Assembly (NCBI GenBank): GCA_934365155.1
Contig: CAKRMZ010000016.1
Location: 1 to 30,073, forward strand
Origin: an uncultured Eubacteriales bacterium
GTDB lineage: Bacteria > Bacillota > Clostridia > Oscillospirales > CAG-272
Reading direction: 5' to 3'
Length of the DNA: 30,073 bases
Positions 1-7,780 of the stretch are shown here, in pieces (position 1 is the first letter of the stretch; the number at the start of each line of letters is the position of its first letter). Under the pieces are notes generated by a model. The model had not been told where the DNA came from. It saw nothing but the letters and a program-made list of their open reading frames with translations, and made no database searches. The translations under genes were made by a program, and so were the position numbers.

Positions 1-12
1 GGTGTGTCCATC

Positions 13-1593
13 ATGAATACATTCGGTCTTGAAAAGCTCGGGATTATCAATCTCAAAGAAATTCATCGCAACTTATCCGTGCCCCAATTGGTCAGCGCGT
101 CTCTGAAAAACAATGAAGGCGTGTTGAGCTCTACCGGTGCATTGGTTGTTAATACAGGAAAATATACCGGACGCTCTCCGGATGACAAGTTCATTGTAGA
201 CACACCCGCTGTTCATAATGACATCGCTTGGGGAAAAGTCAATGTTCCGATCTCAAAAGAAAAATTTGACGGTATCTACCGCCGTATGACTGCATATCTG
301 CAAAACCGTGAAATTTACATTTTCGACGGCTTTGCAGGAGCGGATGAAACAAACAAACTGTCGTTTCGCATTGTAAACGAGCTTGCTTCACAGAATCTTT
401 TCATCCATCAGCTTTTAATCCGTCCCAATGCCGAGCAGCTTGAGAGTTTTTCTCCGGATTATACGATCATCGCAGCTCCGGGATTCCAATGTATCCCCGA
501 AATTGACGGTACGCACAGTGAAGCTGCGATCATCATTGACTACGAAAATCACATTGTTTTGATTGCAGGCTCCCGTTATTCGGGTGAAATTAAAAAGAGC
601 GTATTCTCGGTTATGAACTTTGTTCTTCCGAAAAAGGGCGTTTTGCCGATGCACTGCTCCGCTAATATCGGAAAAGACGGTGATACAGCATTATTCTTCG
701 GCCTTTCGGGAACCGGAAAAACCACACTCAGCGCTGACCCGGACCGCATGTTAATCGGTGACGATGAACACGGCTGGTCCAACACCGGTATATTTAACTT
801 TGAAGGCGGATGCTATGCTAAATGCATCAATCTTTCCAGAGAAAATGAACCTCAAATCTGGGATGCCATAAAGTTCGGCGCCCTGGTTGAAAACGTCGTA
901 ATTGATCCGGAAACCGGAGTTTTAGATTTTAATGACGGCTCTTTAACAGAAAATACCCGTGTCGGTTATCCGGTCGATTATATTCCCAATGCTGCGATTC
1001 CCGGTATCGGTGGAATTCCGAACACCGTAATTTTCTTAACAGCCGATGCTTTCGGTGTATTACCGCCGGTAGCAAAATTGGATAAAAACATGGCAATGTA
1101 TCACTTCGTTTCCGGGTACACTTCAAAGCTTGCCGGAACCGAACGCGGAATCACAGAGCCGCAGGCAACGTTCTCTACCTGCTTCGGCGCTCCCTTCCTT
1201 CCGCTTGATCCCAGCATCTATGCGGAAATGCTCGGTGAAAAAATTGAAAAAACCGGAGCAAACGTATATTTGGTTAACACCGGATGGTCCGGAGGCAAAT
1301 ACGGTGTCGGTAAGCGAATCAGCTTAAAGTACACTCGTGCTATGGTAAGTGCTATTTTGTCCGGCGAATTGGAAAAATCCGAATTTGTTTTAGATCCTGT
1401 ATTTAACGTTTACGTACCGAAATCATGTCCGAATGTTCCGTCTGAGATCCTCTCGCCGAAGAACACATGGGCTGATGCAGCAGAGTACGACAAAGTAGCC
1501 GATGATTTAGTCAAACGCTTCGAGGCAAATTTCGCAAAATATACGAATATGTCGACCGAAATTGTAAATGCCGGTCCGAAGTCTGCAAAATAA
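13..1593 (+). CDS. pckA: Phosphoenolpyruvate carboxykinase (ATP)
   Basis: Cytosolic enzyme that interconverts oxaloacetate + ATP and phosphoenolpyruvate + CO2 + ADP; in fermenting anaerobes it often runs in the CO2-fixing, ATP-forming direction. Visible motifs: YTGRSPDDKF near residue 51 (substrate-binding Arg), the P-loop GLSGTGKT at about 230-237, and the metal-binding IGDDEHGW at about 248-255. NTGWSGG lies in the C-terminal third. The length of 526 residues is normal for the ATP-dependent family. I chose the ATG at 13 because the product then begins MNTFGLEKLG, as in clostridial PckA. A GTG at 4 is in frame, but the window edge removes the upstream region, so the ribosome-binding site and promoter cannot be judged. 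The gene stands alone and ends at a strong hairpin terminator. Confidence 0.97.
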   Translation: MNTFGLEKLGIINLKEIHRNLSVPQLVSASLKNNEGVLSSTGALVVNTGKYTGRSPDDKFIVDTPAVHNDIAWGKVNVPISKEKFDGIYRRMTAYLQNREIYIFDGFAGADETNKLSFRIVNELASQNLFIHQLLIRPNAEQLESFSPDYTIIAAPGFQCIPEIDGTHSEAAIIIDYENHIVLIAGSRYSGEIKKSVFSVMNFVLPKKGVLPMHCSANIGKDGDTALFFGLSGTGKTTLSADPDRMLIGDDEHGWSNTGIFNFEGGCYAKCINLSRENEPQIWDAIKFGALVENVVIDPETGVLDFNDGSLTENTRVGYPVDYIPNAAIPGIGGIPNTVIFLTADAFGVLPPVAKLDKNMAMYHFVSGYTSKLAGTERGITEPQATFSTCFGAPFLPLDPSIYAEMLGEKIEKTGANVYLVNTGWSGGKYGVGKRISLKYTRAMVSAILSGELEKSEFVLDPVFNVYVPKSCPNVPSEILSPKNTWADAAEYDKVADDLVKRFEANFAKYTNMSTEIVNAGPKSAK

Positions 1594-1652
1594 AAATAAT
1601 CCATACATCTCAGTTCGCTTTTTAAAAAAGCGTACATTCCTCCCTTTTTATA

Positions 1653-1700
1653 AAAAAGCAGGAACGAAAACCTCTCACTTTCGTTCCTGCTTTTTGTCTT
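1653..1700 (+). terminator. Rho-independent terminator of pckA
   Basis: A perfect 17-bp stem (1653-1669 with 1679-1695) has a 9-base loop. The GC-rich core GCAGGAACG is flanked by an A-run on the left and a T-run on the right. It lies 60 bases after the pckA stop codon. The A/T flanks would also allow it to work in the opposite direction. Confidence 0.93.
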
Positions 1701-1743
1701 TATATGAAAATTTTTAAAATGGATAATTGTTTTCTCAGACTGT

Positions 1744-1782
1744 AAAAAGGCTTCAGGCTTTGCAAAAACCCGAAGCTTTTTT
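1744..1782 (-). terminator. Terminator of the pit-DUF47-DUF368 operon
   Basis: Read on the minus strand, an 8-bp stem (1776-1769 with 1757-1750, one G-T pair) has an 11-base loop and is followed by a T-run at 1748-1744. It starts about 20 bases after the DUF368 stop codon. A T-run on the other side (1777-1782) makes it potentially bidirectional. Confidence 0.85.
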
Positions 1783-1798
1783 AATTATATCATTGGCT

Positions 1799-2686
1799 TT
1801 ATTCGCTCTTTGATTCTGCGCTTTCCTGCACTTCCTGCATTTCATCTTCTACATGGAATTTGGCACTGAGTTTATCCAAATAATAAGCCGCAAAAAAGCC
1901 CAAAACAATAAATACCACATCCAAAATAAAATCCAGTACAGAATCAAAACGGTGCGGAATAATCATCACGGATGTAGCAAGCACAAAACCCAAAATGGCA
2001 TGACTGAGGCCGGAATAAAAACGCTTAAAAAGATAATTCATTGCGTTTGCTAAGGGCACTACACAAATAACGATTCCGATGCACAAAGGAATAATCACTT
2101 GCATTGACAGCGCGGAAATTCCGTCAACCATCGGCTGATACAGTCCGAAAAAGATTAGACATGTTGAAGAGCTGAGCCCAGGAACAATAATACTAAGTCC
2201 CCAAATACATCCGCAAAAGAAAAACCATCCCATGTTCGGTTCAATCTTCATTTCTGTGCCCAAGCTCAAATACATAAGCATACCAAGCAACAGGCAAAAG
2301 CTACATGCCAGGACAATATACGAACGTTTGCTTCTGCCCTGCTTTCCGGCACTGCGGTACAATGACGGAACCATTCCCAAGGTAAGGCCGGCAAAGGCAC
2401 AAACAACATATTCCTCATTTGCGCCCATTAAAAAGCTTAAAATTCTCGTAAAGCCGAAAAATCCGACAACACCGCCTAAAATAACCGGAGACAAAAGCAT
2501 CCAGTGCTTTTTTATGTTGCGAAAGGGATTGGCAAGCAAATCCATCAGCGGCTTATAAAGTCCGAATATTACGCACATAACGCCCCCGCTGACACCGGGC
2601 AAAATTCCGCCGATGCCGATGAGCATACCCTGAAAGAAACGAATCAAGAGTCGGATCAATAACGGCTTATTGTTAACATTTTCCAT
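1799..2686 (-). CDS. DUF368 membrane protein, PopT-type polyprenyl-phosphate translocase candidate
   Basis: Polytopic membrane protein of the DUF368 family. Members named PopT have been reported to return undecaprenyl phosphate, the lipid carrier for peptidoglycan and other envelope polymers, across the cytoplasmic membrane. Seen here: several hydrophobic segments and the two internally repeated family signatures, GILPGVSGG near residue 26 and IVPGLSSST in the second half. The 295-residue length is typical. The ATG at 2686 is preferred over the one at 2698 because GGGAG sits five bases before it, while the upstream ATG has no ribosome-binding site. It is the last gene of an operon with a phosphate transporter, 31 bases after the DUF47 stop. 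Family assignment is firm; the exact substrate is inferred from studied homologues. Confidence 0.9.
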   Translation of the reverse strand: MENVNNKPLLIRLLIRFFQGMLIGIGGILPGVSGGVMCVIFGLYKPLMDLLANPFRNIKKHWMLLSPVILGGVVGFFGFTRILSFLMGANEEYVVCAFAGLTLGMVPSLYRSAGKQGRSKRSYIVLACSFCLLLGMLMYLSLGTEMKIEPNMGWFFFCGCIWGLSIIVPGLSSSTCLIFFGLYQPMVDGISALSMQVIIPLCIGIVICVVPLANAMNYLFKRFYSGLSHAILGFVLATSVMIIPHRFDSVLDFILDVVFIVLGFFAAYYLDKLSAKFHVEDEMQEVQESAESKSE

Positions 2687-2717
2687 AGAATCTCCCATAT
2701 TTTAAATTCTATATCCA

Positions 2718-3341
2718 TTAAGAATTCTTCATAATAACGCTTTCAATAATATCAGCCGCATCCTCGCAACTGTCAAGACAAGATTCCATATCGTTAAAAA
2801 TGCCTGTCCAAATTAAAATATCCCGTGTATCCATATCACCGGAAAAGATTTTCTGAATGCATTCAAAATGCAAATTGTCGCCCTCATGCTCCAAAGTATT
2901 CACATTGATCACTTTTTCCATAATTGTTTTAGAGCGACGGAAGTTTTTAAATTCCTCCATAATCGATTTCAAACCGTATGCACTCTGAACAATTAATTCC
3001 GCAAATTGAATGGCTGCGGGATCCACACTCGTTATACGGAACATAGAAATACACCGCATTACATCATCAATAGCATCTACCACATTATCCATTTCCTGCG
3101 CCAACGCAATTAAATCTTCCCGTTCGATGGGAGTTATAAACTCATGCATTAACAACTGGGTCATTTCATGCTTCTTGGAATCAGCATCATTTTCCATCTT
3201 ATGAATTTCTTCAATTCGCTCATTTAATGAAACAGGATCAAAATGAACTAAGGTTTCCTTCATATACTCTGCCGCATTACATACACAGTCGGCAATGTCG
3301 CAGAAATATTGAAAATAATCGAAATCTTTTTTTCTTGCCAT
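2718..3341 (-). CDS. DUF47 / PhoU-like regulator of Pit phosphate transport
   Basis: Cytosolic, almost entirely alpha-helical protein of 207 residues in the DUF47 (PhoU-related, TIGR00153-like) family. Such proteins are nearly always encoded beside Pit transporters and are thought to bind metal and adjust transporter activity. Seen: acidic helical repeats such as EIHKMENDADSKKHE and IEREDLIALAQEMDNVVDAI, which carry the E/D-rich metal-binding pattern of PhoU proteins, followed by a second similar half (LEHEGDNLHFE). The ATG has a GAGG ribosome-binding site seven bases upstream. It lies 34 bases after pit and is surely co-transcribed with it. The regulatory role is inferred from family and context. 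Confidence 0.9.
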   Translation of the reverse strand: MARKKDFDYFQYFCDIADCVCNAAEYMKETLVHFDPVSLNERIEEIHKMENDADSKKHEMTQLLMHEFITPIEREDLIALAQEMDNVVDAIDDVMRCISMFRITSVDPAAIQFAELIVQSAYGLKSIMEEFKNFRRSKTIMEKVINVNTLEHEGDNLHFECIQKIFSGDMDTRDILIWTGIFNDMESCLDSCEDAADIIESVIMKNS

Positions 3342-3375
3342 AATTTTTCCTCGTCTTTTAAATATTATTTAACAA

Positions 3376-4458
3376 TTACTGAAATAAAACATGAAAAAGC
3401 TTTACCATAATATAGGATAAAATTCCGCATCCGGGGAATGTAAGAACCCATGCCACAACCATATCCCGCACAACTTTCCAATTGATTGCGGAAATACGTT
3501 TGGATGCACCGACCCCCATTATCGCAGTTGTTTTTGTATGAGTGGTGCTGACCGGTATGCCGGTCACCGACGCAATAAGCAAGCACAGCGCCGAACCCAA
3601 ATCAGCAGCAAAGCCTTGATATTGCTTTAAATTCACCATATCCATTCCTACGGATTTGATAATGCTGTATCCTCCGATGGATGTGCCGAGAGCCATAACC
3701 ACTGAGCAAAGCACCATCAGCCAAATCGGCACAACAAATCCATCCGATGCGCTTTGGCCGGCAGACAAGAACATTCCTAACATAAAAACACCCATGAACT
3801 TCTGTCCATCCTGAGCACCGTGCATAAATGCCATCGAGGCGCCTCCGACAATCTGCGCACCGCGAAAAAATCCCTTTGTTTTAATGCGGTCCATACGACG
3901 GCAGATGCGTTCAATCAACTTGGTTGTCAAAAAGCCTGCGGCAAATCCCATCAGAGTGGATAATACCAATCCGTAGAGCACTTTTACCCATTCGGCACCG
4001 TTGATGCCGCCGAGGCTTCCGTGTAAGGCAATCGCCGCACCGGAAAGTCCGGCGATCAATGCATGGCTCTCGCTGGTCGGAATTCCGAATTTGGATGCCA
4101 GCGTCGCCCAAATAACAATTGCAAAGAGAGCTGCACACAAAGCCTGTGTCGCCTCCGATGTATTGTTCCCGAAATCTACCATATTTGTAATGGTAAATGC
4201 CACTTTCGGTGTTAACATCGTCATGGTAAAAACACCGAGAAAATTAAAGATTGCCGCCATTATAATTGCTGTACGCGGTTTTAAGGAACGCGTGGACACA
4301 CAGGTTGCAATTGCGTTCGGAGCATCGGTCCAACCGTTGACTAAAATAACGCCTAATGTAAGAATTACGGTCAGTAAAACAGCCGGACTTTTGCTTATCA
4401 TCTCAAAAAAACTGGAAAGGCTGACAGAACCCGAAGCACTGAATAGAGCATTCTCCAT
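3376..4458 (-). CDS. pit: Low-affinity inorganic phosphate transporter, Pit (PiT) family
   Basis: Integral membrane symporter that takes up phosphate (as metal-phosphate with H+, or with Na+). The 360-residue protein has about ten hydrophobic segments and both PiT signature regions. The N-terminal signature is GWTDAPNAIATCVSTRSL near residue 42, and the C-terminal half has GIPVSTTHTKTTAIMGVG. The middle segment GIPTSESHALIAGLSGAAIA is also typical. The start is well supported by AAGGAGG six bases before the ATG. It is the first gene of a three-gene operon with DUF47 and DUF368 and is divergent from purA. No Pho-box-like direct repeats were evident in its promoter region. Confidence 0.95.
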   Translation of the reverse strand: MENALFSASGSVSLSSFFEMISKSPAVLLTVILTLGVILVNGWTDAPNAIATCVSTRSLKPRTAIIMAAIFNFLGVFTMTMLTPKVAFTITNMVDFGNNTSEATQALCAALFAIVIWATLASKFGIPTSESHALIAGLSGAAIALHGSLGGINGAEWVKVLYGLVLSTLMGFAAGFLTTKLIERICRRMDRIKTKGFFRGAQIVGGASMAFMHGAQDGQKFMGVFMLGMFLSAGQSASDGFVVPIWLMVLCSVVMALGTSIGGYSIIKSVGMDMVNLKQYQGFAADLGSALCLLIASVTGIPVSTTHTKTTAIMGVGASKRISAINWKVVRDMVVAWVLTFPGCGILSYIMVKLFHVLFQ

Positions 4459-4560
4459 GAAATTCCTCCTTTAGAGCCATATACAATAAAAACGGAAGTC
4501 TATCGCTAAAAAGCCAACTTCCCTGCCTTTTTTACAATTGTTTTCAAATTACACTTTTTC

Positions 4561-4589
4561 ATTATACAATATTTACAATGTTTTTGCAA
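4561..4589 (-). promoter_or_regulatory. SigA-type promoter of the pit operon
   Basis: On the minus strand, a TTGCAA -35 box (4589-4584) and a perfect TATAAT -10 box (4566-4561) are separated by 17 bases. They lie about 100 bases before the pit start codon. The leader contains a weak 6-bp inverted repeat (4494-4499 with 4517-4522). Confidence 0.85.
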
Positions 4590-4710
4590 TAGAAACTCTA
4601 TTTGAATTTAAAAGTCGAACAGAGATATGAAACCAAAGCACCAAAGTCCTTAAAACTTCAAAGTGATTGCATACAAAATTTGCAGATTCTCGGAAAACAA
4701 AGAAAACACC
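4590..4710. other. Divergent pit/purA intergenic core
   Basis: The pit-purA gap is 351 bases in all and holds the two opposed promoters. This 121-base AT-rich stretch lies between their -35 boxes. I see no convincing palindrome, riboswitch or open reading frame in it. Confidence 0.6.
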
Positions 4711-4739
4711 TTGAATCTTTAGAAAAAATATTGTATAAT
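4711..4739 (+). promoter_or_regulatory. SigA-type promoter of purA
   Basis: TTGAAT (4711-4716) and TATAAT (4734-4739) are separated by 17 bases. The start codon follows after about 65 bases of AT-rich leader ending in AGGAGG six bases before the ATG. No purine riboswitch fold is apparent in so short a leader. Confidence 0.88.
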
Positions 4740-4809
4740 ATAATGTAATTTATTTTTTTGAGTTTTTCATTGGAATTTCATTTTCTGAAAAATTCATAGG
4801 AGGTATAAT

Positions 4810-6081
4810 ATGTTAACCGCAATTGTAGGTATCAACTGGGGTGATGAAGGCAAAGGCCGCATGGTCGATCTGCTTTCGGAAAATTATGATATTATCGTTC
4901 GTTATCAGGGCGGCAACAATGCCGGACATACCGTAATCAATGACAAAGGCAAATTTATTCTGAATCTTTTGCCGTCCGGTATCCTGCGTGAACAAACGAT
5001 TAATGTGCTCGGTCCCGGTATGGTGATTGACATTGAGCATCTTGTCAAAGAAATTGCTTCTTTAACCGAAAAAGGAATTCATATCTCTCCTGAAAATTTA
5101 AAAATCAGCGATAAAGCCGTTATATGTATGCCCTATCATAAACAGCTTGACATTTTAGAAGAAGAGCGCTTAAAAGATGCAAAATTCGGATCAACACGAC
5201 GCGGAATTGCCCCGGTATACGGCGATAAATATATGAAAAAAGTGCTCAAAATGGGCGACCTTTTACACAGTGACACTTTGATGAAAAAAATCGAAGCGCT
5301 AACCGAATGGAAAAACCTAACGGTACATAAGGGCTATGGAGCAGACGCCATCAAGCCGGAAGAAATATATCATTGGGTAAGCTCCAACGGTAATATTTTA
5401 AAAGACCATATCTGCGACACTACGATTTATCTCAACAATGCTATCAAAGACGGCAAGAACATTATGTTTGAGGCACAGTTGGGTGCCCTGCGCGATATCG
5501 ATTACGGAATCTTTCCTTATACCTCTTCGTCTTCTACCATTGCTGCATATGCTCCCATCGGCGCCGGAATTCCGTTTGCCAAAATTGACAGCGTAATCGG
5601 CATTACCAAAGCCTTTTCCAGTTGCGTAGGCGAAGGTCCTTTCGCATGTGAGCTGTTCGGAAAATCAGGAAACGAGTTGCGCGAAGCCGGACAGGAATAC
5701 GGCGCTGCTACCGGACGTCCGCGCCGGGTCGGCGGTTTTGATGTCGTTGCATCCAAATACGGATGTATGGTGCAAGGAGCAACTGAGCTTGTACTAACCA
5801 AATTGGATATTCTTTCCTATTTGGAAAAAATACCGGTTTGTGTTGCTTATGAAATCGACGGAAAAATCACAACTGACTTCGTATTAGGCGATCAAATTTC
5901 GCGTGAAAAACCGGTTTATAAGTATTTTGACGGTTTCAAAACCGATATTTCCAAATGCCGTCACAAAGAAGAGCTTCCCAAAGAAGCTTTGGATTACATT
6001 CACTTCATCGAAGAAGCGATGGGTGTACCGATTAAATATGTGTCAGTAGGCGCTGCAAGAGAAGATTATATCGTTATGTAA
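4810..6081 (+). CDS. purA: Adenylosuccinate synthetase
   Basis: First committed step of AMP synthesis: IMP + aspartate + GTP gives adenylosuccinate + GDP + Pi, in the cytosol. The N-terminal GTP-binding loop WGDEGKGRMVDLL (about residues 10-22), RYQGGNNAGHTV (about 32-43) and GSTRRGIAPVYGDK are all diagnostic. The central FEAQLGALRDIDYGIFPYTSS and GATGRPRRVGGFD complete the active site. The 423 residues match the family's usual length. The ATG is preceded by AGGAGG. It has its own strong promoter and is followed after 28 bases, without a terminator, by a 2-hydroxyacid dehydrogenase, so the two are probably co-transcribed. No other purine gene is in the window. Confidence 0.97.
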   Translation: MLTAIVGINWGDEGKGRMVDLLSENYDIIVRYQGGNNAGHTVINDKGKFILNLLPSGILREQTINVLGPGMVIDIEHLVKEIASLTEKGIHISPENLKISDKAVICMPYHKQLDILEEERLKDAKFGSTRRGIAPVYGDKYMKKVLKMGDLLHSDTLMKKIEALTEWKNLTVHKGYGADAIKPEEIYHWVSSNGNILKDHICDTTIYLNNAIKDGKNIMFEAQLGALRDIDYGIFPYTSSSSTIAAYAPIGAGIPFAKIDSVIGITKAFSSCVGEGPFACELFGKSGNELREAGQEYGAATGRPRRVGGFDVVASKYGCMVQGATELVLTKLDILSYLEKIPVCVAYEIDGKITTDFVLGDQISREKPVYKYFDGFKTDISKCRHKEELPKEALDYIHFIEEAMGVPIKYVSVGAAREDYIVM

Positions 6082-6109
6082 ATCAAACTCCGAAAGGACT
6101 CGCTCGTTC

Positions 6110-7075
6110 ATGAAAAAAATTGCTATTTTGGACGTCAACACAATCACAAAGGGAGATATTTGCTTCGATAAAATCAACACCTTGGGGGAAGTCCGCTATT
6201 ATGATATGACCTCCCCCGACCGCACAGTAGAATTAATTGGAGACAGCGATGCATTGGTTTGCAACAAAACCCGTATCACAGAGGAAGTCATGCGCAATTG
6301 CAAAAATCTGAAATATGTTGGGTTATTTGCCACCGGATACGACAATGTTGATATTGCGGCAGCAAACAAATGCGGCATTACCGTTTGCAATGTGCCCAAT
6401 TATTCCACGGCGTCTGTAGCACAGCATGTTTTTGCTATGATTATGGAATTTGCATCCAGCCTCTCCAAATACAACGCATCGGTTCACCGCGGCGAATGGG
6501 TTACCGCCAATAAGTTTTCTTATTTTCCCTACCCGCTGACTGAAATTCAGGGAAAAACTCTCGGAATTTTCGGGTTTGGGGCAATCGGTAAAGCAGTCGC
6601 CAAAATCGGGCAAGCCTTCGGCATGAATATTTTAGTAACAACACGCACTCCCCGTCCGGAAGAATATAAAAATATTCAGTTTGTTCCAATTGAAACTCTT
6701 TTTCGGCAAAGCGATTTTATCACCTTGCATGCACCTCTTACCGCACAAACTGAAAAATTGGTTGACAAGCCGTTGCTGACTCTTATGAAGCCGAGCGCTT
6801 ATTTAATCAACACAGCCCGCGGCGGTTTAGTTTCAGAGGAAGCCCTGGCATGGGCCCTGAATAATGATATTATTGCCGGTGCCGGAATTGATGTGTTGAG
6901 TGTTGAACCTATGACAGAGAACCATCCGTATCTCGGGGCTAAGAACTGCATTATGACTCCGCATATTGCATGGGCTACGATTGAAGCTCGAAAGAGGCTG
7001 ATTGAAGTTGTTTATCAGAATCTTGCTAAATTTTTCAGCCAAACTCCCCAAAATGTTGTAAACTTCAAAAATTAG
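6110..7075 (+). CDS. D-2-hydroxyacid dehydrogenase, glycerate dehydrogenase-like
   Basis: NAD(P)-dependent oxidoreductase that interconverts a 2-oxoacid and a D-2-hydroxyacid. The 321-residue protein has the family's two-domain plan. The Rossmann motif GFGAIG lies at residues 155-160, and the catalytic triad is recognisable as R237 (NTARGG), E266 (LSVEPM) and H285 (TPHIAWAT). The TPHIAWAT form is the one usual in glycerate/hydroxypyruvate dehydrogenases, which is why I favour that substrate class over lactate or phosphoglycerate; the protein also lacks the C-terminal ACT domain of many SerA proteins. It follows purA closely and is closed by a strong terminator. Substrate is inferred, family is firm. 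Confidence 0.92.
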   Translation: MKKIAILDVNTITKGDICFDKINTLGEVRYYDMTSPDRTVELIGDSDALVCNKTRITEEVMRNCKNLKYVGLFATGYDNVDIAAANKCGITVCNVPNYSTASVAQHVFAMIMEFASSLSKYNASVHRGEWVTANKFSYFPYPLTEIQGKTLGIFGFGAIGKAVAKIGQAFGMNILVTTRTPRPEEYKNIQFVPIETLFRQSDFITLHAPLTAQTEKLVDKPLLTLMKPSAYLINTARGGLVSEEALAWALNNDIIAGAGIDVLSVEPMTENHPYLGAKNCIMTPHIAWATIEARKRLIEVVYQNLAKFFSQTPQNVVNFKN

Positions 7076-7090
7076 AATAAAAACGATTCA

Positions 7091-7146
7091 ATAAAAGAAA
7101 AGCAGGATGTGCGAGTGAATAAGTATATCCTGCTTTTCTTTTATAT
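7091..7146 (+). terminator. Terminator of purA-dehydrogenase unit
   Basis: A perfect 18-bp stem (7091-7108 with 7127-7144) with an 18-base loop starts 16 bases after the dehydrogenase stop. The core is AGCAGGAT, flanked by A-rich and T-rich arms, so it may also terminate the convergent cyclophilin gene that ends at 7214. Confidence 0.92.
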
Positions 7147-7213
7147 TTGTTCTGTCAATAAAAATATCAATCTCATACTTTTCTGATTGATGTTGCCTAT
7201 CGATTTCAAAAGC

Positions 7214-7705
7214 TCACTCCGAAATAATACGGATGGTCTGAATCCGTTGTTCGTTTAAAGGTCTATCATTAAAATCGGTCTGCACCCCTGCAATCTCGTC
7301 TACCGTCTCCATACCGTTTGTCACCTTACCGAAAGCCGCATATTGTCCGTCCAAAAACGTTCCGTCCTGATGCATAATAAAAAACTGCGAGCTTGCCGAA
7401 TTGGGATCTTGGGCACGTGCCATAGAAATCGCACCGCGTCGATGTGAAATCGGATTGGAGAAACCGTTTATCTGAAATTCACCGACGATATTCTTCTCTG
7501 CACCGCCGCATCCGGTTCCGGTGGGATCTCCGCCTTGAATCATGAATCCCGAAATAACCCGATGAAAAATCAATCCGTCATAAAAATGCCGGTTTACTAA
7601 ATTTTTAAAATTTTCTACTGTTGCGGGCGCAAGCTCATCATAAAGCTCCAAATCAATTACCGCTCCGTTTTCCATTACAATTCTTGCATTTGTTGTATTC
7701 GACAT
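7214..7705 (-). CDS. Cyclophilin-type peptidyl-prolyl cis-trans isomerase
   Basis: Catalyses proline isomerisation during protein folding. It has no signal peptide, so it is a cytosolic single-domain cyclophilin of 163 residues. Core motifs are present: FHRVISGFMIQGGDPTGTG (catalytic Arg and Phe), SMARAQDPNSASSQFFI and YAAFGKVTNGMETVD. The start is set at the ATG at 7705: GGAGG lies just upstream, whereas the in-frame ATG at 7717 overlaps that GGAGG and has none of its own. It is 75 bases downstream of the lipoprotein gene on the same strand, with a strong inverted repeat in between. No confident promoter of its own was found, so it may depend on read-through from the lipoprotein promoter. 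Confidence 0.95.
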   Translation of the reverse strand: MSNTTNARIVMENGAVIDLELYDELAPATVENFKNLVNRHFYDGLIFHRVISGFMIQGGDPTGTGCGGAEKNIVGEFQINGFSNPISHRRGAISMARAQDPNSASSQFFIMHQDGTFLDGQYAAFGKVTNGMETVDEIAGVQTDFNDRPLNEQRIQTIRIISE

Positions 7706-7724
7706 TATATCCTCCATAGATTGG

Positions 7725-7761
7725 AATCAGGTATGACAAAAATGTCATACCTGATTTTTTT
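7725..7761 (+). repeat. 14-bp perfect inverted repeat upstream of the cyclophilin gene
   Basis: The arms 7725-7738 and 7743-7756 match perfectly around an AAAA loop. The arms contain CAGGTATGACA. The T-run that would make this an intrinsic terminator follows it on the plus strand only. On the minus strand, where both neighbouring genes are read, the hairpin is followed by CCAATC, so it should not terminate them. It could be an antisense terminator, an mRNA-stabilising hairpin or an operator. Confidence 0.75.
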
Positions 7762-7780
7762 ATTCACTGTAAAGATTATC

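Noticed and set aside
4494..4522. 6-bp inverted repeat in the pit leader, a possible attenuator
   Set aside because: Short stem, 17-base loop and only a brief T-run; too weak to call a terminator or riboswitch.
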